A stretch of 64,000 bases of DNA from Microbacterium psychrotolerans (GCF_031085295.1 NZ_JAVFWO010000004.1:372001-436000); one strand, 5' to 3'. Positions 7,773 through 15,905 are shown, counted from the stretch's first letter. Notes: generated from the letters alone by a model not told the origin. Program-made: numbers and translations.

Positions 7773-8561
7773 TCAGACGTGGGCGAGCCGGGTGTCCATC
7801 TCGCCGGCCGACAGCGGGAACCCCCACAGGTAGCCCTGCCCGCGGTGGCAGCCCCGCGCGCGTGACCGTTCCAGGTCGGCGATCGTCTCGATCCCCTCGG
7901 CGACCACTCGCCAGCCGTAGTCACCGCTGCTCTCGACCACGGCGGCGATCGCATCGTCCGCGGCGGCGTCCGTGCGCTGAGTGAGCGATCGGTCGATCTT
8001 GACCTCGTCGATGGGAATGGCCTCGAGCATGGCGACGGTGGTGTCGCCGGCCGCGTAGTCGTCGACCGAGATGGCGACGCCGACGGCGTGGAGCGACTGG
8101 ATCGCGGCCAGCATCGGCGGTCGCAGCTGCGGCGATGGCGCCTCCGTGATCTCGATGGTCACGACGGCGGGATCGAGGTCGAGCTCATCGAGCCGCGCGA
8201 GCACCGCGTGCGCGTAGTCCGAGGAGAAATGCGCGGGCGACGCGTTCACCGCGAGGCTGAGCAGGTGGCCTTCCGTCCGCCACTGCGCGAGCTGCGCGGC
8301 CGCGCGGCCGAACACATGCGCATCCATCTCGTCGAGGAACTCGGCTTCCTCCGCGAGCGGGATGAACCGCTCAGGCGACACCGCGCCGAGCAGCGCGTGG
8401 TTCCAGCGGCAGAGCGCCTCGACGGCGACGGGTTCAGGGAGGGCCGCACCGGCCGGTGCGATCGATGCCTCGAGGTCGAACTGCGGTTGGAACGCGACCG
8501 ACAACTCGCCGGCTGAGAGCGCCGCACGCAGGTCCCGAGTGAGTTGAGGCGAGCTGACCAT
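7773..8561 (-). CDS. EAL-domain cyclic di-GMP phosphodiesterase
   Basis: A 262-residue stand-alone EAL domain that should hydrolyse cyclic di-GMP to pGpG. Visible motifs: the EAL signature at 48-50 (VEALCRWNH), VNASPAHF, TIEITEAP, the metal-binding DDYAAGD, EVKIDRSL, VVAEGIET and the terminal GQGYLWGFPL. The loop normally reading DFGxGYSS is DDYAAGDTT, a deviation that may alter activity or dimer control. The ATG at 8561 is used; a TTG at 8627 would add 22 residues that are not domain-like. It lies close to the phytochrome diguanylate cyclase and between two DUF7882-type genes, so it may be the antagonist of that enzyme. Confidence 0.88.
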   Translation of the reverse strand: MVSSPQLTRDLRAALSAGELSVAFQPQFDLEASIAPAGAALPEPVAVEALCRWNHALLGAVSPERFIPLAEEAEFLDEMDAHVFGRAAAQLAQWRTEGHLLSLAVNASPAHFSSDYAHAVLARLDELDLDPAVVTIEITEAPSPQLRPPMLAAIQSLHAVGVAISVDDYAAGDTTVAMLEAIPIDEVKIDRSLTQRTDAAADDAIAAVVESSGDYGWRVVAEGIETIADLERSRARGCHRGQGYLWGFPLSAGEMDTRLAHV

Positions 8562-8685
8562 CAACCCAGAGTCGACGAGGCGGCCGATCCATGCAACACC
8601 AGACAAAGCGACTCGAAACGCGTACAATGCCGCTTCCCATGCGCGGACGTCGAACCGGCAGGCCCAGTTCTGCCGGACGGGCGGC

Positions 8686-8691
8686 TACTGT
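8686..8691 (+). promoter_or_regulatory. -10 box TACTGT
   Basis: TACTGT is followed by seven bases (GGAGACG) and the ATG at 8699. GGAG could act as a very close ribosome-binding site, but the geometry fits a leaderless start. Confidence 0.5.
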
Positions 8692-8698
8692 GGAGACG

Positions 8699-9013
8699 AT
8701 GGGAACGCTCACCTACGACTCGCGGGTCACCGCCTCTTTCGACGACCGCATCCTCGCGCACCTGCAGGCGGTCATCTGGGCCAAGCTGCGGCGGGGCGAG
8801 GCCTTCCCCTTCACCTGGACCGACCCGATGCGCAGCGGCCTGGGACGCACGTCGATCTGGCTGAGCCCGAACGTCACGCTGACGTTCGAGTACTTCGGCG
8901 GACGCCAGCCACGCCTCAACCCGGCCTGGATCGAGGCGTTGACCAAGGCCGCCAACTCCCCCGGGGGTCTGACGCTCGTTCCCGAGCCCGACCATCCCGC
9001 GGGCGCCGTCTAG
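8699..9013 (+). CDS. Small DUF7882-type protein (paralogue 2)
   Basis: A 104-residue paralogue of the protein at 7098-7400, sharing the MGTL opening, the DDR-LAH segment, the AKLRR motif, a central beta-strand region (TSIWLSPNVTLTFEYFGGRQP) and the ANSPGGLTLVPEP end. The function is unknown. It is divergent from the EAL gene and tail-to-tail with the thioesterase gene. Two copies flanking one EAL gene is unlikely to be accidental, though the connection is only positional. Confidence 0.8.
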   Translation: MGTLTYDSRVTASFDDRILAHLQAVIWAKLRRGEAFPFTWTDPMRSGLGRTSIWLSPNVTLTFEYFGGRQPRLNPAWIEALTKAANSPGGLTLVPEPDHPAGAV

Positions 9014-9022
9014 CCGCAGAGG

Positions 9023-9574
9023 TCAGTTCCAGACGCTGGGCGCCTCTGCACGAGTCGGCGGGAGAGCGGATGCCGCGGCCCACTCGTGCACCCACTCGTC
9101 GACCTCCGGAACCCCCTCGGGGCGCCCGACGGCGGCGAACAGCTCCGCGTGCGACAGCGTGCCGCCGGAGCGCTTCATCATGCGTGCCCGGATGATGGCG
9201 CGGGCATAGACCTCGCCGCCGACCACCGCGCGGTGCTCGAGGTAGACCGCCTTGTCGTCGTGGCCGATCATGCGCGACTCGACATCGAACCGCTGCCACA
9301 GGTTCAGCGACTTGCGGAAGGTGACGGTCTCGCTCGACACCACCGCGTACCAGCCGCGCGACTTCATGACGTCCCAGAGCCCGGTGCGGACGAGAAGGTC
9401 CCAGCGACCGAGGTCGAACAGCGACAGGTAGCGGCCGTTGTTCATGTGACGCAGCAGGTCGATGTCGGTGAGCAGCGTGGTGAGCCGGATGCGGCTGATC
9501 TCGCTCGGCCCGAGGCGTCCGCCGCGGCGCAGGCGCCGGCGCGCGGTGAGCATCACGATCAGGGTCCGCCACAT
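9023..9574 (-). CDS. Hotdog-fold acyl-CoA thioesterase
   Basis: A 183-residue protein of the 4HBT hotdog type: TTLLTDIDLLRHMNNGRYLSLFDLGRWDLLVRTGLWDVM contains the D-x-(L)-xHMNNxxY signature of the acyl-acyl carrier/acyl-CoA thioesterase group. A hydrophobic N-terminal stretch (MWRTLIVML) may touch the membrane. The start is uncertain: the ATG at 9574 is chosen, while GTG at 9583 adds three residues, and neither has a good ribosome-binding site. The substrate is unknown. Confidence 0.8.
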   Translation of the reverse strand: MWRTLIVMLTARRRLRRGGRLGPSEISRIRLTTLLTDIDLLRHMNNGRYLSLFDLGRWDLLVRTGLWDVMKSRGWYAVVSSETVTFRKSLNLWQRFDVESRMIGHDDKAVYLEHRAVVGGEVYARAIIRARMMKRSGGTLSHAELFAAVGRPEGVPEVDEWVHEWAAASALPPTRAEAPSVWN

Positions 9575-9774
9575 CACATTCACGAGGTGCGATGGTAGCG
9601 ATCCTCGACGGCTCCACCGATTCTCTTGTCGAATCCCGACATCTGCTCCCTCCGCGTTCCGTCCGCCGCGCACAAGCCATGGCGCGAATCGCGCTCACCC
9701 ACAGCCCTGGCATCCGCTCGCCACCCGGTGTTCACCCGCCGTTCGCCGGATTTCAGGTCTCGCGCCGACGCGCG

Positions 9775-9780
9775 TAGAGT
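9775..9780 (+). promoter_or_regulatory. -10 box TAGAGT, leaderless promoter
   Basis: TAGAGT ends 6 nt before the ATG at 9787. The preceding 190 bp (9584-9774) between divergent genes contains no other feature that I can support. Confidence 0.55.
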
Positions 9781-9786
9781 CTGGCC

Positions 9787-10293
9787 ATGGAAGCCGAAAC
9801 CCAGACCGACATCGTCGTCCGTCCGGTGCGTGACGTCGACGCGGAGGCCCTCGGCCGCGTTCACGCGACCGCCTGGCACGAGACGTACGACCACCTCATC
9901 AGCAAGGCCGCCCTCGAGGCGGTCTCCCCCAAGCGCCTCGCCGAGCTATGGACCCACTGGGCGGTCCAGGGCCCGGAGTTCAAGATGTTCGCCGCCCTGG
10001 TGAACGGCGAGATCGTCGGCTTCGCCGGCTCCGGTCCGGCGCGCGACAAGGACGCCCCGCGCTTCCGCGAGCTGTACTTCATCTACCTGCTGGACGCGTT
10101 CCACGGCACCGGCATCGGGCAGAAGCTGTTCGACGCGGTCGTCGAGCCGGCCGAGGGCCTGTACCTGTGGGTCGCCGACGACAACCCGCGGGCGCACCGC
10201 TTCTACACGCGCAACGGCTTCACGCTCGACGGAGCCTCGCACACCGAGCCGTTCCTCGGCGAGACCCTCACCGAGGTGCGCTTCGTGCGCTGA
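9787..10293 (+). CDS. GNAT-family N-acetyltransferase
   Basis: A 168-residue protein with the GNAT layout: an early VRPVRDVDAEALGRVHATAWHETY, a mid-domain EIVGFAGSGP strand, the acetyl-CoA loop DAFHGTGIGQKLFDAV (Q/RxxGxG/A type), and the C-terminal NPRAHRFYTRNGFTLDG. It transfers an acetyl group from acetyl-CoA to an unknown amine. A leaderless promoter lies upstream and a strong hairpin terminator follows, so it is monocistronic. Confidence 0.88.
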   Translation: MEAETQTDIVVRPVRDVDAEALGRVHATAWHETYDHLISKAALEAVSPKRLAELWTHWAVQGPEFKMFAALVNGEIVGFAGSGPARDKDAPRFRELYFIYLLDAFHGTGIGQKLFDAVVEPAEGLYLWVADDNPRAHRFYTRNGFTLDGASHTEPFLGETLTEVRFVR

Positions 10294-10318
10294 TCGACCA
10301 CCGTCCGCTTTTCGCGAG

Positions 10319-10348
10319 GGGGCGTGGCCGGTTCGCCGGCCGCGCCCC
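10319..10348 (+). terminator. Strong hairpin terminator with TTCG loop
   Basis: GGGGCGTGGCCGG pairs with CCGGCCGCGCCCC (13 bp, one G-U) around a TTCG tetraloop. It lies 25 nt after the acetyltransferase stop and is followed by a T-containing stretch. Confidence 0.8.
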
Positions 10349-10374
10349 TTCGTCGTTTCCGGAAGACTGGACCC

Positions 10375-11151
10375 ATGCCGTCTCGCACCGCGCTCACCGT
10401 CTGGCCCCTCGAAGGCATCCCCGAGATCGAGGCGGGTGCCGACCTCGTCGACGTCATCGCGCGAGCCGGGGGCGACGACCTCGCGGACGGCGACATCCTC
10501 GTCGTGACCTCCAAGATCGTGTCCAAGGCCGAGGACCGCTTCGTCGAGGCCGATGACCGCGAGGACGCGATCACGGCCGAGACCGTGCGGGTGGTGGCAT
10601 CACGCACCTCCCCGAACGGCTCGACCACGCGGATCGTCGAGAACCGCCTGGGCATGGTGTCGGCCGCCGCCGGAGTCGACGCCTCGAACACCCCGGAGGG
10701 CACGGTGCTGCTGCTGCCCGTCGACCCCGACGCGTCCGCCCGGGGGATCGCTGCCGGGCTGCGCGAGCGGCTCGGCGTCGAGGTGGGCGTCATCGTGTCG
10801 GACACGCTGGGCCGCGCGTGGCGAGAGGGCCAGACCGACCACGCGATCGGTGCGGGCGGCGTGCAGGTGTTCGAGGATCTTCGCGGGGGGACGGATGCCG
10901 AGGGCCGCCCGCTCGTCGTCACCATGCCCTGCGTGGCCGACGAGCTGGCCGCGGCCGCCGACCTCGTCAAGGGCAAGGCCACGCGGCGCCCGGTGGCCGT
11001 GGTCCGCGGGCGCGCCGACCTCGTCGGCGCCCTGGACCTTCCAGGCGCGCGGTCGATCGTGCGCCCGCTCGAGCGCGACATGTTCCGTCTGGGCGCCGAC
11101 GAGGCCTACGCCGAGGGCTTCGCCGCGGGCGTGCGGACCACTTCCGACTGA
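10375..11151 (+). CDS. cofE: Coenzyme F420-0:L-glutamate ligase (CofE/FbiB N-terminal type)
   Basis: A 258-residue enzyme that adds glutamate residues to coenzyme F420-0 using GTP. Family features: [42 protein letters not shown] near the catalytic centre, [19 protein letters not shown] and [16 protein letters not shown]. It ends where the CofE domain ends, so it lacks the nitroreductase-like C-terminal domain found in mycobacterial FbiB. The ATG at 10375 is used; upstream in-frame codons fall in the terminator stem. No other F420 synthesis gene is in view, but an LLM-type oxidoreductase that may use F420 is encoded at 14186. Confidence 0.92.
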   Translation: MPSRTALTVWPLEGIPEIEAGADLVDVIARAGGDDLADGDILVVTSKIVSKAEDRFVEADDREDAITAETVRVVASRTSPNGSTTRIVENRLGMVSAAAGVDASNTPEGTVLLLPVDPDASARGIAAGLRERLGVEVGVIVSDTLGRAWREGQTDHAIGAGGVQVFEDLRGGTDAEGRPLVVTMPCVADELAAAADLVKGKATRRPVAVVRGRADLVGALDLPGARSIVRPLERDMFRLGADEAYAEGFAAGVRTTSD

Positions 11152-11160
11152 CGAGACGAC

Positions 11161-11204
11161 AGGCCCGGCGCACCGCCGCGGAGCTGCGACGACGGACCGG
11201 GCCT
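11161..11204. terminator. Inverted repeat between convergent genes
   Basis: AGGCCCGG (11161-11168) pairs perfectly with CCGGGCCT (11197-11204). The long GC-rich loop can fold further. It lies between the stops of the F420 ligase and the DUF4097-like gene, fitting a bidirectional terminator. Confidence 0.5.
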
Positions 11205-11226
11205 GAGGCACCAGGCGGTCAGCGGG

Positions 11227-12084
11227 TCAGCGGCCCGACTCCAGCACCGCCTGACCGGCCGACACCTGCACCCGGATCGTGCTCGAAGCGCCTGGCGTCG
11301 AGCCGATGCCGTTGTCGAACTCGCCGGCCGACACGTCGGAGGTCACGTCGTAGTCGCCCTTCGGCACGGTCATGCGCAGGGTGCCGGCGCTCACGTCCGC
11401 CTCGATGACATCGGGCCGCGAGCCGGTGAGGATGGCGTCGAGCGAGCCCGCGCTGACCGAAAGGTCCGCCTCGCTGACACCGTCGAGCTCGAGAGTCCCG
11501 CGACCGGCGCTGACGTCGGCGGTGAGCGACCGGGCCGATCCCGATACGTCGAAGGAGCCCGCCGCGAGCGACAGGTCGAGCTCGCCGAACTCGCCGTCCG
11601 TCACGAATTCGCCGGCCGCGAGCGAGACGTCCGCATCGAGACCCTCGAGGGCGGACGGCAGGCGCAGCACGGCATCCGCTCCCCCGTCGCCGAACCACCC
11701 GCGCCAGCCGAACCATCCCAGGCGATCGGGCGATGACACCGCGAGGGTGTCGCCCTCGCGCTCGAATCGCCAGTTATCGGCTCCCCACGAGCTGGTCACC
11801 TCGAGTTCGGCCTCCTGCACGTCGGTGAACTCGACGCGAAGCGTCCCCGCGGCCGCCTCGACGCTCAGGTCCTCGACACCCGCGGCGTCGAGGGACCGGG
11901 TCGAGGTGTGGACGGATGCCGACGCGATCGTCCCGATCGCGGCCGAGGTCATCGCGCCCAGCAGCACGATCGCACCCAGCACGATGATCACGATCGCAAC
12001 GACGCGTGAGCCGCCGGCGGGCGGCTGCGGTGCCTCGGCGGTGCGTTCGGGAGCCGCAGGAGGAGGCGTCATGGTCGTGCTCAT
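11227..12084 (-). CDS. DUF4097-like membrane-anchored beta-repeat protein
   Basis: A 285-residue protein with a Pro-rich cytoplasmic start, one membrane segment at about residues 28-52 (VVAIVIIVLGAIVLLGAM) and a repetitive outer domain. The repeats read DVSLAAGEF, DLSLAAGSF, DVSAGRGTL, SVSAGSL, DVSAGTL and DVSAGEF at about 20-residue steps, as in the stacked beta-strands of DUF4097/DUF4098 and the C-terminal part of LiaF. It is the third gene after a sensor kinase and response regulator, with its ATG overlapping the regulator stop (ATGA). A LiaFSR-like envelope-stress role is plausible by analogy, not shown. Confidence 0.8.
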   Translation of the reverse strand: MSTTMTPPPAAPERTAEAPQPPAGGSRVVAIVIIVLGAIVLLGAMTSAAIGTIASASVHTSTRSLDAAGVEDLSVEAAAGTLRVEFTDVQEAELEVTSSWGADNWRFEREGDTLAVSSPDRLGWFGWRGWFGDGGADAVLRLPSALEGLDADVSLAAGEFVTDGEFGELDLSLAAGSFDVSGSARSLTADVSAGRGTLELDGVSEADLSVSAGSLDAILTGSRPDVIEADVSAGTLRMTVPKGDYDVTSDVSAGEFDNGIGSTPGASSTIRVQVSAGQAVLESGR

Positions 12085-12803
12085 CGGTTCGTTCCTGTCT
12101 GCGGCCCGCGGCCGCCCTGTGTCGTCGAAGGAGGTGTCGGCGCGGGCGGCGTCGTGCCGCCGTGCTCGAGGTGGGCGATCGCGGCGAGGACGCGACGGTT
12201 GCCCGACTCGTCGGGTTCGAGGTCGAGCTTCTGGAAGACGGCGGTGATGTGCTTCTCGACGCTGCCTTCGGTGACGTGCAGCGTCTTGGCGATCGCCTGG
12301 TTGGAGCGGCCCTCCGCGATGAGCGCGAGCACCGAGGCCTCGCGATCGGTGAGGCGCAGCATCCGCTCGTCGCGCGTGCGACGGCTGAGCAGCTGGGCCA
12401 CGACCTCGGGGTCGAGCACCGTGGCACCGGAGGCGATGCGTTCGATCGCCTCGAGGAAGTCGGTGACGTCCGCGACCCGGTCCTTGAGGAGGTAGCCGAG
12501 CGCGCCGCCGCTGGACGAGATGAGGTCGGCGGCGTAGCGCTCCTCGACGTATTGGGACAGTACGAGGACGCCGAGCTCGGGCAGCCGCGCGCGCAGCGAC
12601 AGCGCCGCACGGATGCCCTCGTCGGTCCACTTCGGCGGCAGGCGCACGTCGAGGATGCACAGCTCGGGGGCGGTCCGGTCGACGGTCTCGTCGAGGTGCG
12701 ACGCGTCGGGGAGAGCCGCGACCACCTGGTGGCCGGCGTCCTCAAGCACGCGGACCAGGCCGGCGCGCAGCAGCGCCGAGTCCTCGCAGATCAGGATGCG
12801 CAC
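12081..12803 (-). CDS. NarL/LuxR-type response regulator
   Basis: A 240-residue regulator. Receiver: RILICEDSALLRAG with the acidic pair E7/D8, phospho-acceptor Asp52 in CILDVRLP, and YLLKD around the conserved Lys. The LuxR-type helix-turn-helix reads LTDREASVLALIAEGRSNQAIAKTLHVTEGSVEKHI, followed by a Pro-rich tail. The GTG at 12803 has a strong GGAGG. It overlaps the end of the kinase gene by 13 nt and the next gene by ATGA, so the three are co-translated. It is the cognate partner of the kinase at 12791. Confidence 0.92.
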   Translation of the reverse strand: MRILICEDSALLRAGLVRVLEDAGHQVVAALPDASHLDETVDRTAPELCILDVRLPPKWTDEGIRAALSLRARLPELGVLVLSQYVEERYAADLISSSGGALGYLLKDRVADVTDFLEAIERIASGATVLDPEVVAQLLSRRTRDERMLRLTDREASVLALIAEGRSNQAIAKTLHVTEGSVEKHITAVFQKLDLEPDESGNRRVLAAIAHLEHGGTTPPAPTPPSTTQGGRGPQTGTNR

Positions 12804-14056
12804 GGGATGCTCACCTCCACGCTCGTCGGTCCACCGGCGGGGCTGTCGATGCGAGCCTCGCCGCCGGCCGCCAGCACGCGATTCACGATGCCGTCGAGGC
12901 CGCCGCCGGGAATGACGCGTGCGCCGCCCACGCCGTTGTCCTCGACGCGCGCCCACAGGGTGCCGGGCTCACGCAGGCGTGCGACGACCCGCACCTCGGT
13001 GGCCCGCGAGTGCTTGGCCGCGTTGGTGAGTGCTTCGGCGATCACGAAGTAGGCGGCCGCCTCGGTCTCGCGGCTGCAGCGCCCGTCGAGCCGCACGTCG
13101 GTGTGCACGGGCACGACCGACCGCGCGACGAGCGCCGAGAGGGCCGCATCGAGGCCGCGATCGTCCAGGACGGAGGTGTGGATGCCGCGGGCCAGCTGTC
13201 GCAGCTCGGTGATGGCCGCCTTGGTCGACGTGTGGGCCTCCGCGATCAGCGCCTTCGCGGCATCCGGGTCGGCGTCGATCTTCTGCTGAGCGAGGCCCAG
13301 CGTCATGCCGACCGACACCAGTCGCGGCTGGACGCCGTCGTGGAGGTCGCGCTCGATGCGGGTGCGCTCGACGTCGGCGGCCCGGACCGCACCGGCGTGC
13401 TGCTGGCTCGACACGCGCGCCGCGGCGGCCAGCTGCGCCTCGCGCGAGGGAACCATGATGGCCCGCGCGATGATCCCGTGGAGCACGCCGAGGCCGACGA
13501 GGCCGGCGGCGGCGACGAGCACCGCGAGGATCCCCACCGGCACCGCCCAGGCGAGTGGAACCTCGATGCCGGTGCGGGCGAGGCGCACCGAGCTCGCCTC
13601 GGCGAACAGCGGCGTGAACGCCAACACGGCACCGGAGACCAGGAGTCCGGCGAGGGCCACGACGACCCACCCGAGGATCGTGGCGATCGCCAGGTTCGCG
13701 ATCGCCCGCCAGGTGGCGGGATCGATCGCCTGCATCCAGATCGTGCGCAGGACGCCGCCGAATCCGGGGCGGCCGCTGCGCCGCGGCCGCATCGCAGGAA
13801 GACCGAACGCGTAGAGGCCGTCGACGCGCTCGGTCTCGAGCCAGCCGAGACCGAACAGCACATAGACGAGCGCCACCAGCACGAGCACGCCGATGCCGAG
13901 CACGAAGAGCAGGCCGATGCCCACGCCCAGCAGCGAGAACAGCAGCGAGAACGCCGCGACGCCGATGACGCCGAGCGCGGCGAGCTGCGCGATGGCGCCC
14001 GCCACCTGGGCGGGCCGCGTCACCGGGCGAACGGCAGGAGAGTCCGAGGAGGTCAT
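12791..14056 (-). CDS. Sensor histidine kinase (HisKA_3 type)
   Basis: A 421-residue membrane kinase. The N-terminal half has about four hydrophobic segments in a DUF1707/Sensor_kin-like domain with a loop of about 60 residues. Then comes the dimerisation/phosphoacceptor helix with the acceptor His in IERDLHDGVQPRLVSVGM, and an HATPase with EALTNAAKHS (N box) and DNGVGGARVIPGGGLDGIVNRV (G box). Histidine kinases of this class pair with NarL-type regulators, as here. The ATG follows TACCGT by 7 nt, and the intervening AAGGGGC could serve as a ribosome-binding site. The signal is unknown; lack of a large outer domain suggests membrane-level sensing. Confidence 0.92.
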   Translation of the reverse strand: MTSSDSPAVRPVTRPAQVAGAIAQLAALGVIGVAAFSLLFSLLGVGIGLLFVLGIGVLVLVALVYVLFGLGWLETERVDGLYAFGLPAMRPRRSGRPGFGGVLRTIWMQAIDPATWRAIANLAIATILGWVVVALAGLLVSGAVLAFTPLFAEASSVRLARTGIEVPLAWAVPVGILAVLVAAAGLVGLGVLHGIIARAIMVPSREAQLAAAARVSSQQHAGAVRAADVERTRIERDLHDGVQPRLVSVGMTLGLAQQKIDADPDAAKALIAEAHTSTKAAITELRQLARGIHTSVLDDRGLDAALSALVARSVVPVHTDVRLDGRCSRETEAAAYFVIAEALTNAAKHSRATEVRVVARLREPGTLWARVEDNGVGGARVIPGGGLDGIVNRVLAAGGEARIDSPAGGPTSVEVSIPCAS

Positions 14057-14063
14057 GCCCCTT

Positions 14064-14069
14064 ACGGTA
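14064..14069 (-). promoter_or_regulatory. -10 box TACCGT for the kinase operon
   Basis: Minus-strand TACCGT is followed by AAGGGGC and the ATG at 14056. The rest of the 129-bp gap to the next gene shows nothing that I can assign. Confidence 0.5.
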
Positions 14070-14185
14070 GGCGCGTGCGCCGCCGATCGCGCCCGAGGCA
14101 GCCGGAGTCTTGTCTTCGGGTTATCCCCCAGACGGGACCCGGCCGTGCGCGGGGCGCGTGAACCGCGCGCTGGGTGCTCGTGGCG

Positions 14186-15061
14186 TCAGCGCAGCCGTGC
14201 GAGCGCCCGCTCGTGCACGCGCGGGTCGGAGCCCATGCCGGCAGGCGAGTCGGGGCTGTAGACGACGAGCTCGTCCACACCGAGGCTCTCCGCATGCTCT
14301 GCGGCCGCGAGGAAGGCGTCGACGTCGGCGGTCGGGCGCACACGGCCGAAGCCCAGCAGCAGGGAGCGCCGCACGGTCGACGGGTCGCGCCCGACACGAT
14401 CACACTCCACCGCGAAGCCGGCGGCCTGCTGCGCGATCAGCTGCCAGTACTCGTCGGCGTCGAGCTGCGTCGACCCCGGTCCCCCGTAGGTGTTCCAGGT
14501 GTCGGCGTAGCGCGCAGCCAATGCCAGCGCGCGCGGCCCGTGAGCGGCCAGCAGCAGCTCGGGCGCGTCGACGCCCTCCGGACGGCCCATCGTCTCGAGG
14601 CCCGTGAAGGACATCGTCTTGCCCTGCCACTGCGAGGCGCCGTCGAGCACCGCCCGGTAGCCCTCGACGACGTCGGCGAAACGGGCGGACATCTCACCCA
14701 TGGTCGAGTTCTCCCCGCGATCGGCGAGCTCGCACGGGGGTGCTCCGAGGCCGAGCCCGAGCACGAGGCGCCCTTCGGAGATGTCTTGGACGGTCATCGC
14801 CGCCCGCGCGAGCGCAACCGGCCGGCGGAAGACGGCGGAGGCCACGAGGGTCCCCAGCCGGATGCGGTCGGTGATGCCGGCCGCAGCCGTGAGGGTGGTG
14901 AATGCCTCGCCGAGCCATTCGCCGCGGGCCGTCGCATGGGTGAGGTGGTCGTATGTGTACGCGACGTCGTAGCCGACCTCGTCGCCCCAGCGGTACCAGC
15001 GCGCCTGATCACGCCATGGGCCCACCGGAGGAATCACCAGACTGATGCGTCGCAGAGTCAT
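14186..15061 (-). CDS. LLM-class (luciferase-like) oxidoreductase, probably F420-dependent
   Basis: A 291-residue TIM-barrel enzyme of the luciferase-like monooxygenase superfamily: SLVIPPVGPWRDQARWYRWGDEVGYDVAYTYDHL, a central TLTAAAGITDRIRLGTLVASAVFRRPVALARAAMTVQDISEGRLVLGLGLG and LLLAAHGPRALALAARYADTWNTYGG. The family uses reduced FMN or F420; F420 is favoured in actinobacteria and the nearby cofE gene agrees. The substrate is unknown. The ATG at 15061 is preceded by CATCCT at -10-like spacing. Confidence 0.85.
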   Translation of the reverse strand: MTLRRISLVIPPVGPWRDQARWYRWGDEVGYDVAYTYDHLTHATARGEWLGEAFTTLTAAAGITDRIRLGTLVASAVFRRPVALARAAMTVQDISEGRLVLGLGLGAPPCELADRGENSTMGEMSARFADVVEGYRAVLDGASQWQGKTMSFTGLETMGRPEGVDAPELLLAAHGPRALALAARYADTWNTYGGPGSTQLDADEYWQLIAQQAAGFAVECDRVGRDPSTVRRSLLLGFGRVRPTADVDAFLAAAEHAESLGVDELVVYSPDSPAGMGSDPRVHERALARLR

Positions 15062-15107
15062 GCGACTCAGGATGGCACGCGGCGGCGGTCGTGTCGTGAC
15101 GGCGGGC

Positions 15108-15113
15108 TAGGGT
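15108..15113 (+). promoter_or_regulatory. -10 box TAGGGT, leaderless promoter
   Basis: TAGGGT ends 6 nt before the GTG at 15120 (3 nt before an in-frame GTG at 15117), which favours 15120 as the start. Confidence 0.5.
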
Positions 15114-15119
15114 GCGGTG

Positions 15120-15809
15120 GTGGCAGGACGAACCAGGACACCGCGCGGACGCGGCGAAACCCAGGCACCCCGATTCGATTTCGACGAGAGCGTGCTGTCC
15201 GACCTCGCCCCGCGCGACCCGTCGGAGTTCGGGTCGACCGGCTTCGAGGGCCTCTCGTACACCGACGTCGTACGCGATGCGTGGGAGCTCGGCGTCGGCG
15301 ACACCGTCGAGGCGTGCCGTTTCGAGGGCCTCGAAGTCGCCGCGTGGGGATTCCGCGGCGCGCGTCTGGTGGAGTCCGTGTTCGTCGGTGCGAACATCCC
15401 CGTCGCGTCGGGAGCGCGCAGCGACTGGCGGGACGTCGAGGTGAGGGACAGCAGGTTCGGGTCCGTCGAGGCATATGACACCGGGTGGCGCGGCATCCGC
15501 TTCACACGCTGCAAGCTCGGCTACGTCAACCTGCGTGCCGCGGAGCTGCTCGACGTCGCCTTCGTCGATTGCACGATCGACGAGATCGATCTGCTGGACG
15601 CCTCGGCCCGCCGCGTCGCCTTCGAGGCCACCCGCATCGCCACGCTGAACGCCAGCGGCGCGCGGCTCACCGACGTCGATCTGCGAGGAGCCGACATCGG
15701 TCAGGTCGTCGGCATGGTGGGACTGCGCGGCGCGACGATCTCAGCCGAGCAGCTGCAGCTCATGGCACCCGCACTCGCCGACCTCGCGGGCATCGTCGTC
15801 GAGTCCTGA
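15120..15809 (+). CDS. Pentapeptide-repeat protein
   Basis: A 229-residue protein with several runs of the pentapeptide pattern A(N/D)Lxx or its relaxed form, for example CRFEGLEVAAWGFRGARLVES, VNLRAAELLDVAFVDC and ARLTDVDLRGADIGQVVGM. Such repeats fold as a right-handed quadrilateral beta-helix. Some family members mimic DNA and bind gyrase, but most have no known role. A basic N-terminal tail (RTRTPRGRGE) precedes the repeats. It is monocistronic and convergent with the cytochrome b gene. Confidence 0.85.
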   Translation: MAGRTRTPRGRGETQAPRFDFDESVLSDLAPRDPSEFGSTGFEGLSYTDVVRDAWELGVGDTVEACRFEGLEVAAWGFRGARLVESVFVGANIPVASGARSDWRDVEVRDSRFGSVEAYDTGWRGIRFTRCKLGYVNLRAAELLDVAFVDCTIDEIDLLDASARRVAFEATRIATLNASGARLTDVDLRGADIGQVVGMVGLRGATISAEQLQLMAPALADLAGIVVES

Positions 15810-15840
15810 CCCGGCCGCACGCCCCGCCGTTCCGCGCGCG

Positions 15841-15905
15841 CGGATGCCAGTGGGCCGCGTGCCAGCGGGCCGGCGTGCAGCAGGCCGCGCGTCAGCGGCG
15901 TGCGT
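15841..15905. repeat. Degenerate 16-17 bp GC-rich tandem repeat
   Basis: About four imperfect units resembling TGCCAGCGGGCCGGCG follow each other (GCCAGTGGGCCGCG, TGCCAGCGGGCCGGCG, TGCAGCAGGCCGCGCG, then decayed copies with GTCAGCGG). It fills the gap between two convergent genes and may contribute to termination. Confidence 0.4.

Noticed and set aside
8562..8627. N-terminal extension of the EAL protein from a TTG at 8627
   Set aside because: The extra 22 residues are not part of an EAL domain and the TTG has no better start signals than the ATG at 8561.
14121..14130. TTATCCCCCA resembling a DnaA box
   Set aside because: A single imperfect match (TTATCCACA is expected), with no second box, no AT-rich unwinding region and no dnaA/dnaN neighbours.
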